Assembly: GCF_041146795.1 (NCBI RefSeq)
Contig: NC_135188.1
Coordinates: 2,547,919 to 2,611,918, forward strand
Length of the DNA stretch: 64,000 nt
Reading direction: 5' to 3'
DNA from: Maylandia zebra
Lineage: Eukaryota > Chordata > Actinopteri > Cichliformes > Cichlidae
Positions 1 to 39,633 of the stretch are shown in pieces. The position numbers and the translations under genes were made by a program. Every line of letters starts with the position of its first letter. Position 1 is the stretch's first letter. The notes beneath the pieces were generated by a model that saw nothing but the letters and a program-made list of their open reading frames with translations, made no database searches and had not been told where the DNA came from.

Positions 1-26786
<26,786 letters not shown>

Positions 26787-27130
26787 CCGGTGTGTCTGTG
26801 TGCGATGAAAGTCTCAAGAGCTCAAGAAAGAAGGCAGCTGGACGTCTTTAGGATTGTGAAGACGTTTCACATCACATCCAATACGCTTCTTCGGTTCTTA
26901 AAGCAACTGGTGGAGACTCCCAGGAAATAAACCCCAGTGGTGGGTGTCCTGTGTGGAGTAAGTCCTGAAGGTTGCTAACCCAATACTGATCATATGAGTC
27001 ACCACATGAGCCAAGGTGGGAAAAAAGACTATTATTCCAGCTTCCTATCATCCAGAAAGCTGGAATAATATAAAATATGTATATTTGAAATGAATAATGA
27101 AATAAAAGTGCTCAGTTTTGTATTTTGCTG
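26787..27130 (+). terminator. Collagen 3' UTR with candidate poly(A) signal
   Basis: After the stop codon the transcript probably continues to an AATAAA at 27101-27106. Within it, about 26806-27000 (GAAGACGTTTCACATC and CTTCTTCGGTTCTTAAAGC) matches a dispersed teleost repeat whose class I cannot name. The true cleavage site is unknown. Confidence 0.45.
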
Positions 27131-29548
27131 TATATTTATTCAATTGTAAAATTGTTAGATTTTTGACATATGAAACATTTTTGTTATGAAAATGTAGCAT
27201 CAAATGTTCAGTTCAGTTTGACTTATAACTTTGTATTTACACTAAAAGTCTTCGTTTTTTACTTTGTCCTCAACTCAGGGGAATGTCGTCCCGCACTATC
27301 AAAATAAAACAATGGCTCTGAATGAAACAGAGCCCGTTGTTTTGTTTGTACTGAGCCTGCGCACATCACACAGTAAGGGGTAATCCTCAAATAGTTACAA
27401 AGTAAAAACTTGTTGATGTTTTCTAGGCCTAGTGCCACATTCCTACGTTCCCAGTATTGTAGAAGCACTGGTTTGTGAACAGGTTTGCATCTTCTCAACC
27501 ATCCGAGTGCAGTGATGTCAACAAATTTTAATATTCTTGGGAGAAGAAAGAGTGCCTGGAGTATGGCAGCTGACTCTGGCTGGGTTCACCATAGAGAGAC
27601 ACAACATGTCTTTTATAACAAGCCTGTTGGGGAAATTCTTCCATTCTCAGTGTCCTAATTCACTCTTGAGCCTTTGGACTGACTTAATCACAGACCACAG
27701 GAAGATCCATGGTTATATGCACCATCCTTATGATGTCTGATACAGTGAATGTCTTGTTGTCTCTTTGAAATTAACCGTTTTGCCACAGTAGGCTCATGAG
27801 ACCAGTTATATGAAGGTTTGACAGCATGTCACGCTCTACTTAGAGGCGCTCCATCAAAAACGCGTTTAACTTGCACACGGGCTCCAAAACTGTCTTTTAA
27901 ATGAATGGGGCAGTAATTTACAAAACAAAATCTTGTGAATATTTCCCATGAAATGTCTTTATAACTTAGCATATCTTTGCTTGTTTAGGCTTGTGAACTT
28001 AGTGTAAAGATGTGGAGTGTGATAAAAAAGAAAAACATGTAGCATAAAAATAGTAAAAGTAACATACTGATAAACCATGCTTCTGTCTGATTGTAAACGT
28101 TTCTCCTAAAAAACAGCCTATTCTTCCTAGAAATATGTTTTGATTCATGGTACATAACGAAAGGTGTGGTGGGTTTACTGTGTGGATATTTTGTATTTCT
28201 GGAGAGAAATAAGAACCATTAAAGCAAAATACCAACAAACATGACTTGAAAAGGTGGATGAGTGACCAGACGTCTCACTTTATGTTAGACTGCACCGCAT
28301 TCTTATCCACTGTCAGAATTTGTATAGTTTTTGTTTTTTGATCAGTTTTTATTTTGTTTTGACAATTTCTTTTTAATTCAACAAACATAGGTTTTCTTGT
28401 TTCATTGTATTGTTTATTGTTTGAAAATGTTTAGTTTTAGTTTATGTTTTAAGACTGTTAGAATTACTAATAATATTTCTTTGTATTACCGTATTTAGGG
28501 CAAATATTAGAGGCCAGATTTAGGAAAATCAGTTGCTATTAAAATAAAAACAGAACTTTTTGAAAGCAGGTGATTCACAGTCCTGTAGACATCCAAAGTC
28601 TCAATTAACACATCCATCAAAAACCTCATCGGGCAATACTTACCAAATTGATCAATACTAAAACTAGAGTTGTTTCCTATATTCATATTTTATTTTAATT
28701 CACAGAATTGTTTTTTCACTAATGAAACCTGGTGATTACCAGACAGCTACAGGTTTGGCTTGTTGGCAAATGGAAGGGAAGGACAAAGGGAACAGATTAG
28801 GTTACATTTTACAATAAAAACAAGCTTTAGCTTACAATTTCTCTTCATTTGTTAGTGTATTTATAAGTTAGGAAAACTGCACTGAAATACAATACAGTAT
28901 ATTTGACTTTCAAATGATCAATGCCAGAGCTTTAACCTGCATTGTCCCACACAAAGACTGCCACACCTCTAGTGTGTTAGGATATGGTCATCTTCAAAGG
29001 CTGAAGTATATATATTTTTAAGTCATTTTATGGATGGCATCATTGAAGGCTTGTTGTACTTGCTGACTTTAAAATGAAAAAAACAAAAAAGACCAATAAC
29101 ATGTCTATTAAGTTAAGTTCTTTTCATGTTCATTATATAACAGCAGACCTATACAGCCAGGCAGCAAGAACAGCTGTTCAGAAACACCAAAGAAATAAAT
29201 AACAAATACATATATTTCTTCTTCTTCTTTGCAAGCTACATATTCGTTGTTTAAGACAATACAATCAGTCAGACCTACAATTATCGTCACTGTTTGATGA
29301 ACACTTATTTACAGCTATGCATGACAGCACATCCCAGTGACCCCGGGAATGCCACTGCACTAAAAGTAGCTGCTAAATGTATTTACAGACAGCATCGTAC
29401 AGGTAATGTCGCCGTTTGTTCTGAGATCAGCTACCACACATCATTTTTTTTAAGGATTTGAGTGTTAGAAAAAGAAATCCCGATGGTTAATTTTATAATC
29501 CTGCTACCCCGGGCAGTTTATATATATGATCCATATAATGAGTTTTGT

Positions 29549-30405
29549 CTACAGGTGGGTGGATCCAAATATTATCTACTGATTGGAAGGTTAGTGGTTC
29601 AATCCCTGGCTCCCCCAGCATGCCACACATTTAGTATCCTTGGGCAAGATACTAAATGTGTGTGAATGTTAGCTTTGAAGCATAGAAGATATGAATGGGT
29701 GAATGCGGCATGTTGTATAAAGCCCTCTGAGTGTTAGGTGGTGGCTGTGTGCGGACAGGGATAGGACCCAAGATGCAGACTCCAGAGACAAACCTAAACC
29801 AAAACAGCTTTAATGCTGAACGCAAACATAACATAACTGGAAAAAACTCAAAATAAACTAACACCGGTGGACTGGCAAAACACACAGCAAAATAAACAGT
29901 AGATCGCGACATGGACACAGAGAAACACAGGGCTTAAATACACAGAGGGAGCAATCAGGGAATGAGTAACAGGAGGGAAACACAGCTGGGGCAAATCAGG
30001 CCTAACGAGACCAGGGGAAGCAAAACCAGACACATAAACATCAGACATGGACTTCCAAAGTAAAACAGGAAACATAACACAGACTCACAGGCAAGCACTA
30101 AAACAAAGGGAACAGAGACGTGGGACCAGGGCAGACACAGACACTGACTGGACGTGGAAATACAGCAGACAGGGGAGACAGCAACAAAGGAACACAGACA
30201 GAAAACCAAAACACTAAAACTCTAACCAAACCCCACCCAGAGGACCTTAACTAAGAAAAACCCGTAAAGCAAAGCTAGAATATAATAAAATAACAAAATC
30301 AAATAACCAGAAACACAAAACACTGGGTCACCGACCCAGGAACCCTAACACTGAGTGCTCCACGAGAACAGAAAAACGCTAAATCAGTCAATTTACCACG
30401 ATACC
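29549..30405 (+). mobile_element. tRNA-derived SINE, split by a later LTR insertion
   Basis: The left part (29549-29731) contains the B-box region GGTTAGTGGTTCAATCCCTG, the CCTTGGGCAAGATACTAAA body and a TTGTATAAAGCCCTCTGAG tail. The tail resumes after the LTR as CTGAGTGCTCCACGAGAACA, then AAAACGCTAAATC (30351-30405). It belongs to the same family as the elements at 2165 and 47581. The A box is degraded. Confidence 0.75.
29732..30350 (-). mobile_element. Solo LTR (619 bp) with 5-bp target duplication
   Basis: The element begins TGTTAGG and ends CCTAACA, giving TG...CA ends with short inverted termini. It is flanked by the 5-bp repeat CTGAG (29727-29731 and 30351-30355). These are the hallmarks of an LTR left by recombination between the two LTRs of a retroelement. 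On the minus strand a TATTTAAG TATA-like box is visible, suggesting that orientation. No internal gag/pol is present. It inserted into the SINE, so it is the younger of the two. Related diverged copies are near 9197-10615 and 17150. Confidence 0.75.
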
Positions 30406-30951
30406 AGCGCTGGCATTGGTATCGATACTAGTGCATTAGGACCAATACTTTGTTTCTATCCTTTAAGTTTAGGATGCAGCACACTAAATTGTGGTAAATG
30501 AATCGGGGTTTGGTTTCTTGTTTTTTTGTTTTTTTGATATATAAAAATATACCTCAAACATTCCCCATATTAATGACATTCATCTCATAACTCATGACAT
30601 GTTCTCCCCTACATAAACTGTCTTTATAGGCTGAATGTATCAGTAATACTTGCTGTGTATTTATGTACTTCACAGTGTAGCACACCACTGGTTAAAGAAT
30701 GATTAACGCGTGTAAGAGGAGTTCGGGAAAAGACACATTATAATCTATTATAATAAGATTTTTATTTTGAATCTAATTAAACTGCGAGACAAATTATTTC
30801 AGCTTGCAGCAGGAATACATCGCTCCATTTATGTTTTATCTATTTGTTAATCATTACAAATATAACCGTTTTGTTTGTTTTTTTAAATAATATTTCTTAC
30901 GAAGCGGGTGACGTTTGAGTCTGACCGCGCTGGTCAGCAGTTTAGCGTCGG

Positions 30952-31147
30952 TGACGTCAAAAGGAGGAGAGACTTTCGACCAATCAGAATCGTGGGTGCT
31001 GCTCATCTTCTGTAGTGTTTATAGAATGGGGAAGGTGAGCAGCTGCTCGGGTTGTGGTGATTAGAGGAGTTTCACATCTGGGTTCGCTCTCATTAACGTC
31101 AGAGAGAGAGGCTTGAGAAGAGAGGACCTGGCGGTTGAAACGAGTAG
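30952..31147 (+). promoter_or_regulatory. soat1: soat1 promoter and 5' non-coding exon
   Basis: A perfect cyclic-AMP response element TGACGTCA lies at 30952-30959 and a CCAAT box at 30980-30984. A TTTATAGAATG sequence at about 31018 could act as a weak TATA. The untranslated first exon probably runs from about 31045 to 31147, ending before GTATTC. The start codon is in the next exon. Transcription start and exon borders are inferred from motif layout only. Confidence 0.5.
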
Positions 31148-31646
31148 GTATTCAGGAAATTGTGCTGCCCGCAATTTTACATTTCTGTCAGTGTCGGTCA
31201 ACCCGTCCCGCAGGAGCGGACGATAAAACATCAAGTTGGCTGGTTTGACTAGCTTTAGTAAAGCTTGTATTGCATGCTAACAATATTCGCGAGCGTCAAC
31301 AGGCAGATTTAGTATCAGAGTTAGTGCTAGCGGTGTATGATATTAACCCAGGTAGCGTTTTAGTTCAGCGAGCTCCATGAATTAGCCGCTGCCTGTCTCA
31401 TTGAGGCTTGATGCCAGCTGGACGGGAGCTAACTCATGTGCTAGCTGCGTGTCCGTGTCATGTGAGAGTGATGTGTTTGCCCACTGGGTTTGTATTGTCA
31501 GTCAATATCAGCATCGATGTTAGGTGGCACAGCAGTGATGTGCTAGCTTGTCTTCCTTGTGTGTTCTCAGGGCTTGTCTCGTTTGTTCAAGAGCTGCCGC
31601 CGGTTCTTTCCCTTGTTTTAATGATTAACCTATTTGCTTCCGTAGG

Positions 31647-34600
31647 ATGGAGAGCGAGGATGACGCTATTCTCCGGCTCCGCAGCCGAGCCATTCCCACG
31701 ATGCCTACCTTCCCTGACTTGAAAAGCTCTTTGGATGGGGAGCTCAGTCCGGGGAAAGGACAGCAAAGCAGTGAAGACAACCACATCACCAGCAATGGTG
31801 AGAAAATCTCAACTCCCTCATTAGTGGGGCCAGCCGAGAGGGCAGTGACCTCTGATACAGTGAATCTGTTGACTCAACAGCTCAAAAATCATCGTTTCAG
31901 TAAATTTCCCCTCTTGGGTCAAACGTATGACTAACTGAAAGTTTCATGTGTGATTAGTTCCTCTTAAGCAATCATCGTGATCTCTGGTTAACCCGGGCAA
32001 ATGACGCCCAAGTTAGTCATGATGATCCAGTAAAGACAAAATGTAAAGGTGAGAAATGAAATACTGGTCTGACACCTACCTCGGGACTATATTAGTTCTT
32101 TGTATGCTTCTACGAAAGAGCTAAACACAAAGCATGATAATACAATGCACGTCTTTGTGACAACGTCAGCTATATTGTTGACTTTTTCTTGCGTGATGGG
32201 TGGAAAGCTACTGTGCTTAAAGTCATTTGTGTGCCTGACCTCAGTTAAAGTAAACAAACCTATTCATCATCAGACAGCTGTAAAGCCTAATGACCTACAG
32301 TAACCTTGACCACAATTAATTGCATTTGCTTAGCTTTCCGGCCACAGGACATGTGATTGTACTTGTTGCATGTTGTCATAGGTGTGTCTCCCTTTGGATT
32401 TTGCAACTTTGGATTGGAGACTGAAGACTTGTATGATGTAACTTCTGCTATGTCACAGACTGTAGCATTTTACAACACAGTAACCAAACCCACATTATAC
32501 CGTTTTATTTATTTTACTGCCATTTTCAGTGTCAAAATACAGATATTATTACTGATAGTGATAGGAAAGTTTTGTACAGATGACATGATTGATTTAATTG
32601 ACACTATTGCTAATTGCTGTGCCCAAAAATCAGAACTACATTTTAAAATAAGAAGATTACACATATGTTTTGGGGTTGTTGTTTTTTTTAACATATGTGT
32701 GTCTCATTCAATTTCAGGGAGGATTGAAGTGGAACACGTCATCAGCAAAAAACTACAACTGAAAAAGAAAGCAGAGGTTAGTCGTTTCTTTAAGAAATGA
32801 CTCAACATCATGTCTTTTTTTGGGGGCGGGCTTTTTTTAAATTGCTTACTTAAAAGTGTACTAAGGAAATGTGAGCAATAGTGGATTTATTGCAGCTGAT
32901 GTATTTCTGGTCATTAACCTGGGCCAGGACATCCCTGCGGTTATTTATTTGATGTCTTCTGTTACATTCATCATTTAAACCATGCAAATGTGAATCCTTG
33001 CTAGAATGATCAACATCATCTGATCCCCCCCCTGAAATGCTTGAGCAAGTATTCTGATCAATTCAGACCTCTTAAAGGTTGAATAAGAACATCGCACACT
33101 TAGACGCTGGACAACACTGCAAGCTATGTCTCTAATGTTTTTCACACTTGCTGTGTGTTTAAAATGCAGCGATAAAAGGCACTGAATGTGTCATAATGAT
33201 AACGCAGAGCTGTTGCTTTTGTGCACAAACTTGGGTTTGAATTTAAGATGCAGTCAACGGTGCAGTAAATCCACTCTTGGTGAGGGCATATTTATAATAT
33301 GTAAAATCAGTCGTTAAAAGTAGCTGTAAGGTGAGAAACTAATTTTGCATATACAGAAAGAAAATAATTATTGGCACAGACTTTCTATATTTTGTAACTT
33401 AATAACAATTTCCGTGTCCTTTTCTGTTGCCCAGTACTTGAAGAGTGACCTGATGCGTCAGTTTGACACGCAGGTCAATGATTTTATGGACAGTCTTATT
33501 GAGGAATCGACCAGCCTGGAGCCCGCACCGGTACCTGCTGTATTTTCACCTCCAATGTCAGACAAGGAGCGGAGCAAACTCAGGTACTGCAGCTTACTAT
33601 GCTACCAAATGAAAAGCTGCATCTGGCGTTTGGTTACAGCAGATGCTAATGCCCTTCTACTTCCCACTCTCGTGTTAAAAAGACGACAGCTCATCACTGT
33701 GTTTTTCTGCAGGCACTTTCGTCCTCCTCACGGTGAGGGAAAGCTGTTTGTAAGCCGCAGATCCCTCCTAGAGTAAGTTGATGCAGTCTGGATACTTTAT
33801 CACTCGTGTTTGCGACGGTGCTGTTGAAAGATGGTTTGTTGACTTCACAGTTCCTCACTTAGTCTTTTGTTTTTCCTCACAGTGAGCTGTTTGAGGTGAA
33901 CCACATCAGGACCATCTACCACATGTTCATTGCCCTGCTCATTCTTTTTATCCTCAGTACACTTGTGGTAGATTTCATTGATGAAGGCAGGTAATATAAA
34001 CCTGCTATGAATCGTTTCTCTTTTGATTCTGTGTTATTTGACTGTCTATTTCTGTTGCTTTTGTTGATAGACTACTGATGATTGCTTTCTCTCCTTCTGC
34101 CTTAGACTGGTGTTGGAGTTTGATCTGCTGGTCTATGCCTTTGGGCAGTTCCCTCTGGTGGTGTGCACGTGGATCTGCATGTTTTTGTCTGTGCTGTTTA
34201 TTCCCTACACCCTGTTCTACCTGTGGGCACAGAGCCACTCTGGCTCCCACAGCCATCTCAGGTTGTATTCTTTGCTGTTTGGCGCTTTATTCCTGCTCTA
34301 CCAAGCTCTGGGTCTAGGATTCCTGCCCACCTATACGGTGGTGACCAACAGTTTCCCGCCTGCGTCCTGCTTCATCATCATCCTGGAACAGGTAGATGAA
34401 GAGTCTAGTCTCTCTTCTGATCAGAATGGCTTAGTTTACATTTGTGAAGAGTCTTTGCATATATCTTGACATGCATAAGGCTGCCCTTTGAAATGTAGCT
34501 TCTTTGATTTGTATCTATTTTATTTGTATCTATTTAAGGTGCGTCTAATGATGAAAGCTCACTCATTTGTCAGGGAGAATGTACCAAGAGTCCTCGCATG

Positions 34601-37505
34601 GTGTAAAGAAAAAAATGGTACTTTTTGAATACAACCAGGTTTCCATTTACATTTATTATCAGACGGTGTGCTCACCTTTCCTCTCTGATGGCTTTTTGTT
34701 TGTTTGTTTGTGTTCATATATTTTCACTGTCATCTGCAGGCCCTGGTCCAGTGGTCCCTCAGGTTTCTCAGTATCTCTACTTCCTGTTTGCACCCACACT
34801 CATCTACAGAGACAAGTACCCCAGGTACTGTGTTTTGTTCTCTCTCATGGAGCATATATAGAACCCTTTTTTTGTTTTGTTTTACAGTAGAGCTGTAAAA
34901 GCCCCTTTCCTTTCTTGCCTACTACAGGAATCCGGTGATTCGGTGGGGCTACGTGGTCTCAAAATTACTTCAGGTACCAACCTCTGACACATTTATAGCA
35001 ACTTCACTTAAATGTCCAAGCAGCTCATTACTTTTAAATTACATTTACTTTCTTGACCACTCCCACTCCACAGGTACTTGGCTGTCTGTTTTATGCCTAT
35101 TACGTGTTTGTGCGGCTGTGCATACCTCAGTTTCGCAGCATCAGTCTGCAGCTGTTTGATCTGCGAGCCATGGTTCTCTGTGTCTTTAACTCAATCTTAC
35201 CAGGTAAGATTAGAAACAAACTTTTGTGAAAACCTCATGTTTTATTTTTGATTTTATCTTTTCTCATATTTGAAGGCGAGAGATGTGTTATTGCTGTTTG
35301 TTGACCAATCATGTGTTTTTGGCAGGGGTGCTGGTCCTCTTCCTGGGATTCTTTGCCTTCCTCCACTGTTGGCTCAATGCTTTTGCTGAGATGCTTCGGT
35401 TTGCCGACAGAATGTTTTACAAGGTACTTGTTTTACCCTCGTTTTAAAATTTGGACTAAATCTTCTTTGTGCTCAGTGTTTGACTCGTGTGATTTTGACT
35501 ACACGTTACAGGATTGGTGGAATTCGACCTCTTTTGCCAATTACTATCGCACTTGGAATGTAGTTGTCCATGATTGGCTGTACTACTACGTTTACCGGGA
35601 CTTCCTGTGGGTAAGTGGCTCTTCTGTTGATGCAGCAGAGACTGTAAAAGCACACAATTGTAAACATGCACCAGCAGTCTTCATAAGTTTGCAGCTTGTT
35701 CAAAAATGTCTGAAATAAATTAATGCTAATGTAAGTGGAGTCAGTAATTTACTGAGTTTATTTAGCAGAGATGGAAAGGACACTGTACTCATAAATATAC
35801 ATGGATTAGTGTGTAATTATGTCTTCCAATAAACTGATGCATTCTCATAAACTGTCAGTTAATGTATTAAAAGTGCATAATGGTGGATTTGTGGTTTGTG
35901 GAAGCTGCCATGTTCCCTCACAGTATTTGAATACAATGGTTGGGAAAGACGTCTCCCTTCTGAATAATCGTGTTTTACATATGCGGCTAGAGGATGGCCA
36001 CATGCATAAAAGTCTCTGGCGTTTGTGTGCCATGGATGTAAATTCATGTACGCACCTTCAGACATCATATCTGTGGCGTTCCCTTCACCAAAGAAACAAA
36101 AGCGCGAAGGAAAGAGACGCCACCCACCGGCATATTTTTAAATTGTCAAACAACGGGGAATAAACATGCTTGTTTATTGGTGAAATTTCTTATTGTCAGC
36201 AGATTACACATATATTCATCCTGGCTAAACCTCAAGCAGCTGTTTATAGGTAGGGATGGGTACCGACATAAACGGTAGTAACCAGACCGAAAAGCAGCGC
36301 ACATTTTGGTGCTTTTTTTCCCTGAGATGTCACACACTTTGAATTCCAGCCAATCATTTTACCTTTCCAAGGATAGTAGGCGGGCCCAGGTACGTAGGTT
36401 CTTTTAGAGCAGAGCTACAGATTAAAAATGCCCAAGGCGAAGCGGTCAAAAGTCTGGCTGTACTTCACAGCAAAAGATGCAAACTCAGCAGCAACAAGTG
36501 CTTTAAGCTGATGCTGTGCAAAGGAGGTAACTCCTCGAATCTGATGAAATTTGGCACCGTTATCGGATAAAACCTAAACGATACCCATCCCTATTTATAG
36601 GTTGACATTATGCCAGGTAGTCTTGAGCTAAAGTGTCCTAAAAATCTGACTTTGCCTCTGTTAAACAGTTGGATTGCATTCTGAGTTTATTCACTAACAA
36701 AGTCCAGTGACTGACTAAAACATGTTTGTCGAACAGCAATCGTCAGAGCTTATATAAACTCAGACTGCAGTCTGTAATCCAGTGGCATCCAGCAGTGAGA
36801 ACTTTACACGCTGTACTTTAAAAAACTTTCAAACTTAAAGTGGATTGTGCGTTTTGTTTTTTTTAACATTTGTGTTCATGTCTCTGTTTCCAGATCTCTC
36901 AGAAGCGCTGCCGACCAGCCGCCATGCTGTTCGTGTTTACAGTGTCTGCAGTGGTTCATGAGTACATTCTTGCAATTTGCTTTGGTTTCTTCTACCCTGT
37001 GCTCTTCTGCCTCTTCATGTGCTTTGGAAGTAAGAGACTTTGTCGCCTTTAATAAAAATGATATTACTTGAGTTGTACTGCATCAGATGATTGTGGTATC
37101 ATGTCTGGGTCACGTAAACCCAGTCAAGTTAAATCTGTATGTCAGTTTTTCATTATCTTCTCTCTTTGTCCTCTCACAGTGATGTTCAACTTCATTTTGC
37201 ATGACAAAAGGAAAGGCCCCATCTGGAACATAATCATGTGGACGTCCCTGTTCCTGGGTCAGGGAGTCATTATCTGTCTGTACTCTCAGGAGTGGTATGC
37301 CCAGCGCTACTGTCCCCTGAAGGAGGTACTGCTTATAAAAATCACATGATGTATATTCTTTCCAAAGATGCAGTGAAATTCAGTTATTCAGAGTGAGAGT
37401 AGACACAAATTCAGCTTTTAATTGTTATTTTTGTTCCAGCCTTCCTTTTTTGAGCTACTGAAGCCTCGCTCTTGGAGCTGTGAGAGGCCTGATGACAGAC
37501 TCTGA
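31647..37505 (+). CDS. soat1: Sterol O-acyltransferase 1 (ACAT1)
   Basis: This ER-membrane MBOAT enzyme transfers long-chain acyl groups from acyl-CoA to cholesterol for storage as cholesteryl ester. Exons: 31647-31797, 32718-32776, 33435-33583, 33713-33772, 33883-33990, 34106-34391, 34539-34617, 34740-34824, 34928-34973, 35074-35203, 35326-35423, 35512-35610, 36894-37029, 37180-37325, 37440-37505. They predict 565 residues (human about 550) with no frame break. Residues 1-120 are polar. The membrane core follows from [16 protein letters not shown]. The family motif FYKDWWN is at about 415-421, the conserved Asn at about 433 ([10 protein letters not shown]), and the catalytic His at about 472 (VVHEY). 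The start ATG at 31647 is the first in the exon, in good context. The gene lies head to tail with abl2, as in human 1q25. Paralogue soat2 is less likely given that synteny and the close match to SOAT1. Confidence 0.95.
31798..32717 (+). other. soat1 intron (920 bp)
   Basis: AT-rich intron. I see no repeat or regulatory element that I can name. The open frame up to 32776 is read-through into the next exon. Confidence 0.6.
32777..33434 (+). other. soat1 intron (658 bp)
   Basis: No recognisable feature. It ends with a pyrimidine-rich tract and CCAG acceptor. Confidence 0.6.
35611..36893 (+). other. soat1 intron 12 of coding region (1.28 kb)
   Basis: It separates the exon ending VYRDFLW from the one carrying the catalytic His, and contains the hAT MITE at 36251-36593. 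Confidence 0.8.
36251..36593 (+). mobile_element. hAT MITE (343 bp) carrying a broken BED zinc-finger segment
   Basis: The ends TAGGGATGGGTACCG and CGATACCCATCCCTA form inverted repeats, flanked by a perfect 8-bp duplication TTTATAGG (36243-36250 and 36594-36601). Inside, on the + strand, [19 protein letters not shown] is encoded near 36428. After a frameshift it continues as [19 protein letters not shown]. This is the N-terminal BED finger of a hAT transposase. The frame shift and lack of a catalytic domain make it non-autonomous. Confidence 0.85.
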
Positions 37506-39235
37506 TGGGCTGTGACCTACAGCTGAGCTGCTGGGACGACGATTATTGCTGATCAGTATAAATGAGACCAGCCTGTCTGCTACTGTCACAACTTCTGGAC
37601 TTTGTTTTATTTAAGGTTCATAGTTTATTTGAATGTATGGAAAAAGTCTCTGCCAAAAAAAAAGCCAGCAAAGTTATAATGATGCCTTATTTGTTTTAAG
37701 TTATCAACTCCAAAACAAAATCATCGTTCACACAACAGAACACGTGGACTCTTATTTTTATTCGTTCCTTAATCTTCTGACGTTTCCATATTCCCCTTTG
37801 CCTCGATAAACTGTGAAATCACTCCTTGTGCCATTATGAATGTGGCAATAGTGACATAGCAGCTGAATACAAACATTATTCACATATGCAGTAAAGTCTA
37901 ATATTTAACAAGTGTTTACAGTTGCTACTCTACTGAAGGACAGTCGGTGTCACAGGATCAATGATATCTATTTCAGTGCCAATAAGAGTCAGTTTGAAAA
38001 AGACTGCCACTGTTTGCTGTTTTGTATAAAATCTTGATGTTTCAGTCAGTTAAAGAGGAAAACAGTGGGGACATTTCACTCACTAAGAAGTGGACCTGTG
38101 CAGAGTTAAACGCACCTAAGCTCCACATTTCCCGTTTTTCTGTTGATTTCCATGTATCAAGACACAAGTTGGAAGCAGGACATGCAATAATTGTATTTAT
38201 ACATAAAATTGTAGTTATAATCTAAAAATTTTGATCATGCACCGAATGTAAAGTGTGAAAGCGGAGCTTTATGGATCTACTAATATTGTGTGACTGGTGG
38301 ATGTATTAATGATTAAGTTAAACAGGTTTGAACATACAATAACTGTCACTGAGGATAGTTAAGTGATGTGTTTTGTTCCGTGTTGCACAGTGATTTCAGA
38401 AATGTCTACTTCTGTAAAACTTGCAGTTGGCTGCTAAAATGTTTTAACACTGAGGTTGGAAGGACACTTGATCAGCACTAAGGGCTAAAACATTGTTATT
38501 TAAAGTGCACTGTTATGCATTTTGTTCTAGCCATTTCAGGTTAGTCAGACTTGGTTTCTGCTTTTAATTTTGAATGGGTTTCAGGCACTATTTGCATTAT
38601 TTTGAATCAGCGGTCGTTACACATTGAAATGCATGATGACTGTGTTTATTTGTATGAATGAGGCCTGCCATACAAAGTTAAACCAGCAATAGAATGTGCT
38701 CTTCTAAAAAGTAAGTGACCACAAGGTGGCACTGTTTTAAAGCGTTTATTTTTAATCTCTGCACATTTTAGCGAGAGATTTCCAGATTTCTTTTCCAAAA
38801 TAATCAAATATAATCACAAGCAAACTGTTGTTAATATTTACAGATAACGCAGACATTTTCAGGAAGCTTTCACACAGCTTCATCCCTTTACGATTTTATG
38901 AATAAATAGAATATTTATTACAGTGAAAGGCCAAATTGTATAAATCCTGTTTATTTGCATAAGAGGTTTATTTTCGGGGACCAGAGCTTTTCCTACTTAC
39001 TGTGGTGTTTGTGTTCATTGTTATGTCTTCTGGCATTGAATCGACATGGGTATCGTGTCACGTGACATTTTTATGAATCATGTCTATCTTTGGATTGTAG
39101 ACAAAGTTTTGATTCATTCTTTGCGCATCATGTACAAACTGAAGAATTTAAATAAAATGAAAGTATTTTATTTACACATTTTATTCAAGTGTATGTAATA
39201 GCCCATGTGGAAAATAAATAATGTCTTTATTGTGT
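37506..39235 (+). terminator. soat1: soat1 3' UTR and poly(A) signals
   Basis: The region after the stop has no further open frame of note. AATAAA occurs at 39151-39156 and 39213-39218, with a further one at 39363-39368. A UTR of about 1.65-1.7 kb fits the first two. The end is only some 400 bp before the abl2 5' region. Confidence 0.55.
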
Positions 39236-39633
39236 TGATTTACATGTTTAAATTTCAAATACAGGTGTCTACGTTTAAATAACCTCTTGAAATCTGAAGA
39301 ATATATGAAAAGGTATGCTGTTATACGTGTATTGACTTCAGATGTTTGAGCTGTATTTTTTTAATAAAGGAAATATATCCGTTTAATATTGATGAGTACA
39401 TCGACTATATCATCTTAGTCATATGTTAATTAAACTTGGTAATCACATTCTTTTAAAAGTGGGGAAGAACTTCTAAACTTTTTAGTTTTTCTACATGTCC
39501 CCTCCAGCGGTGTAGGTGCGGGTGCAGGGGAACTGTTGGGACCAGGTTGGAGGTGGAGGATCACGCTGACAGTGGATAGTGGATCCAGGCGAACCCCCCG
39601 CCTTGTGCAACACACATCTTCTATTCTGCGGTA

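Larger units (their letters stand above)
27131..30900. other. Intergenic region between collagen and soat1
   Basis: About 3.8 kb lies between the collagen 3' end and the soat1 promoter. It holds an old SINE split by a solo LTR (29549-30405). The rest is AT-rich with no gene, RNA gene or conserved motif that I can support. Confidence 0.65.

Noticed and set aside
29652..30209. Several minus-strand open frames rich in Val, Ser, Cys and Leu
   Set aside because: They lie wholly or largely inside the solo LTR and its flanking SINE, and do not resemble retroelement proteins.
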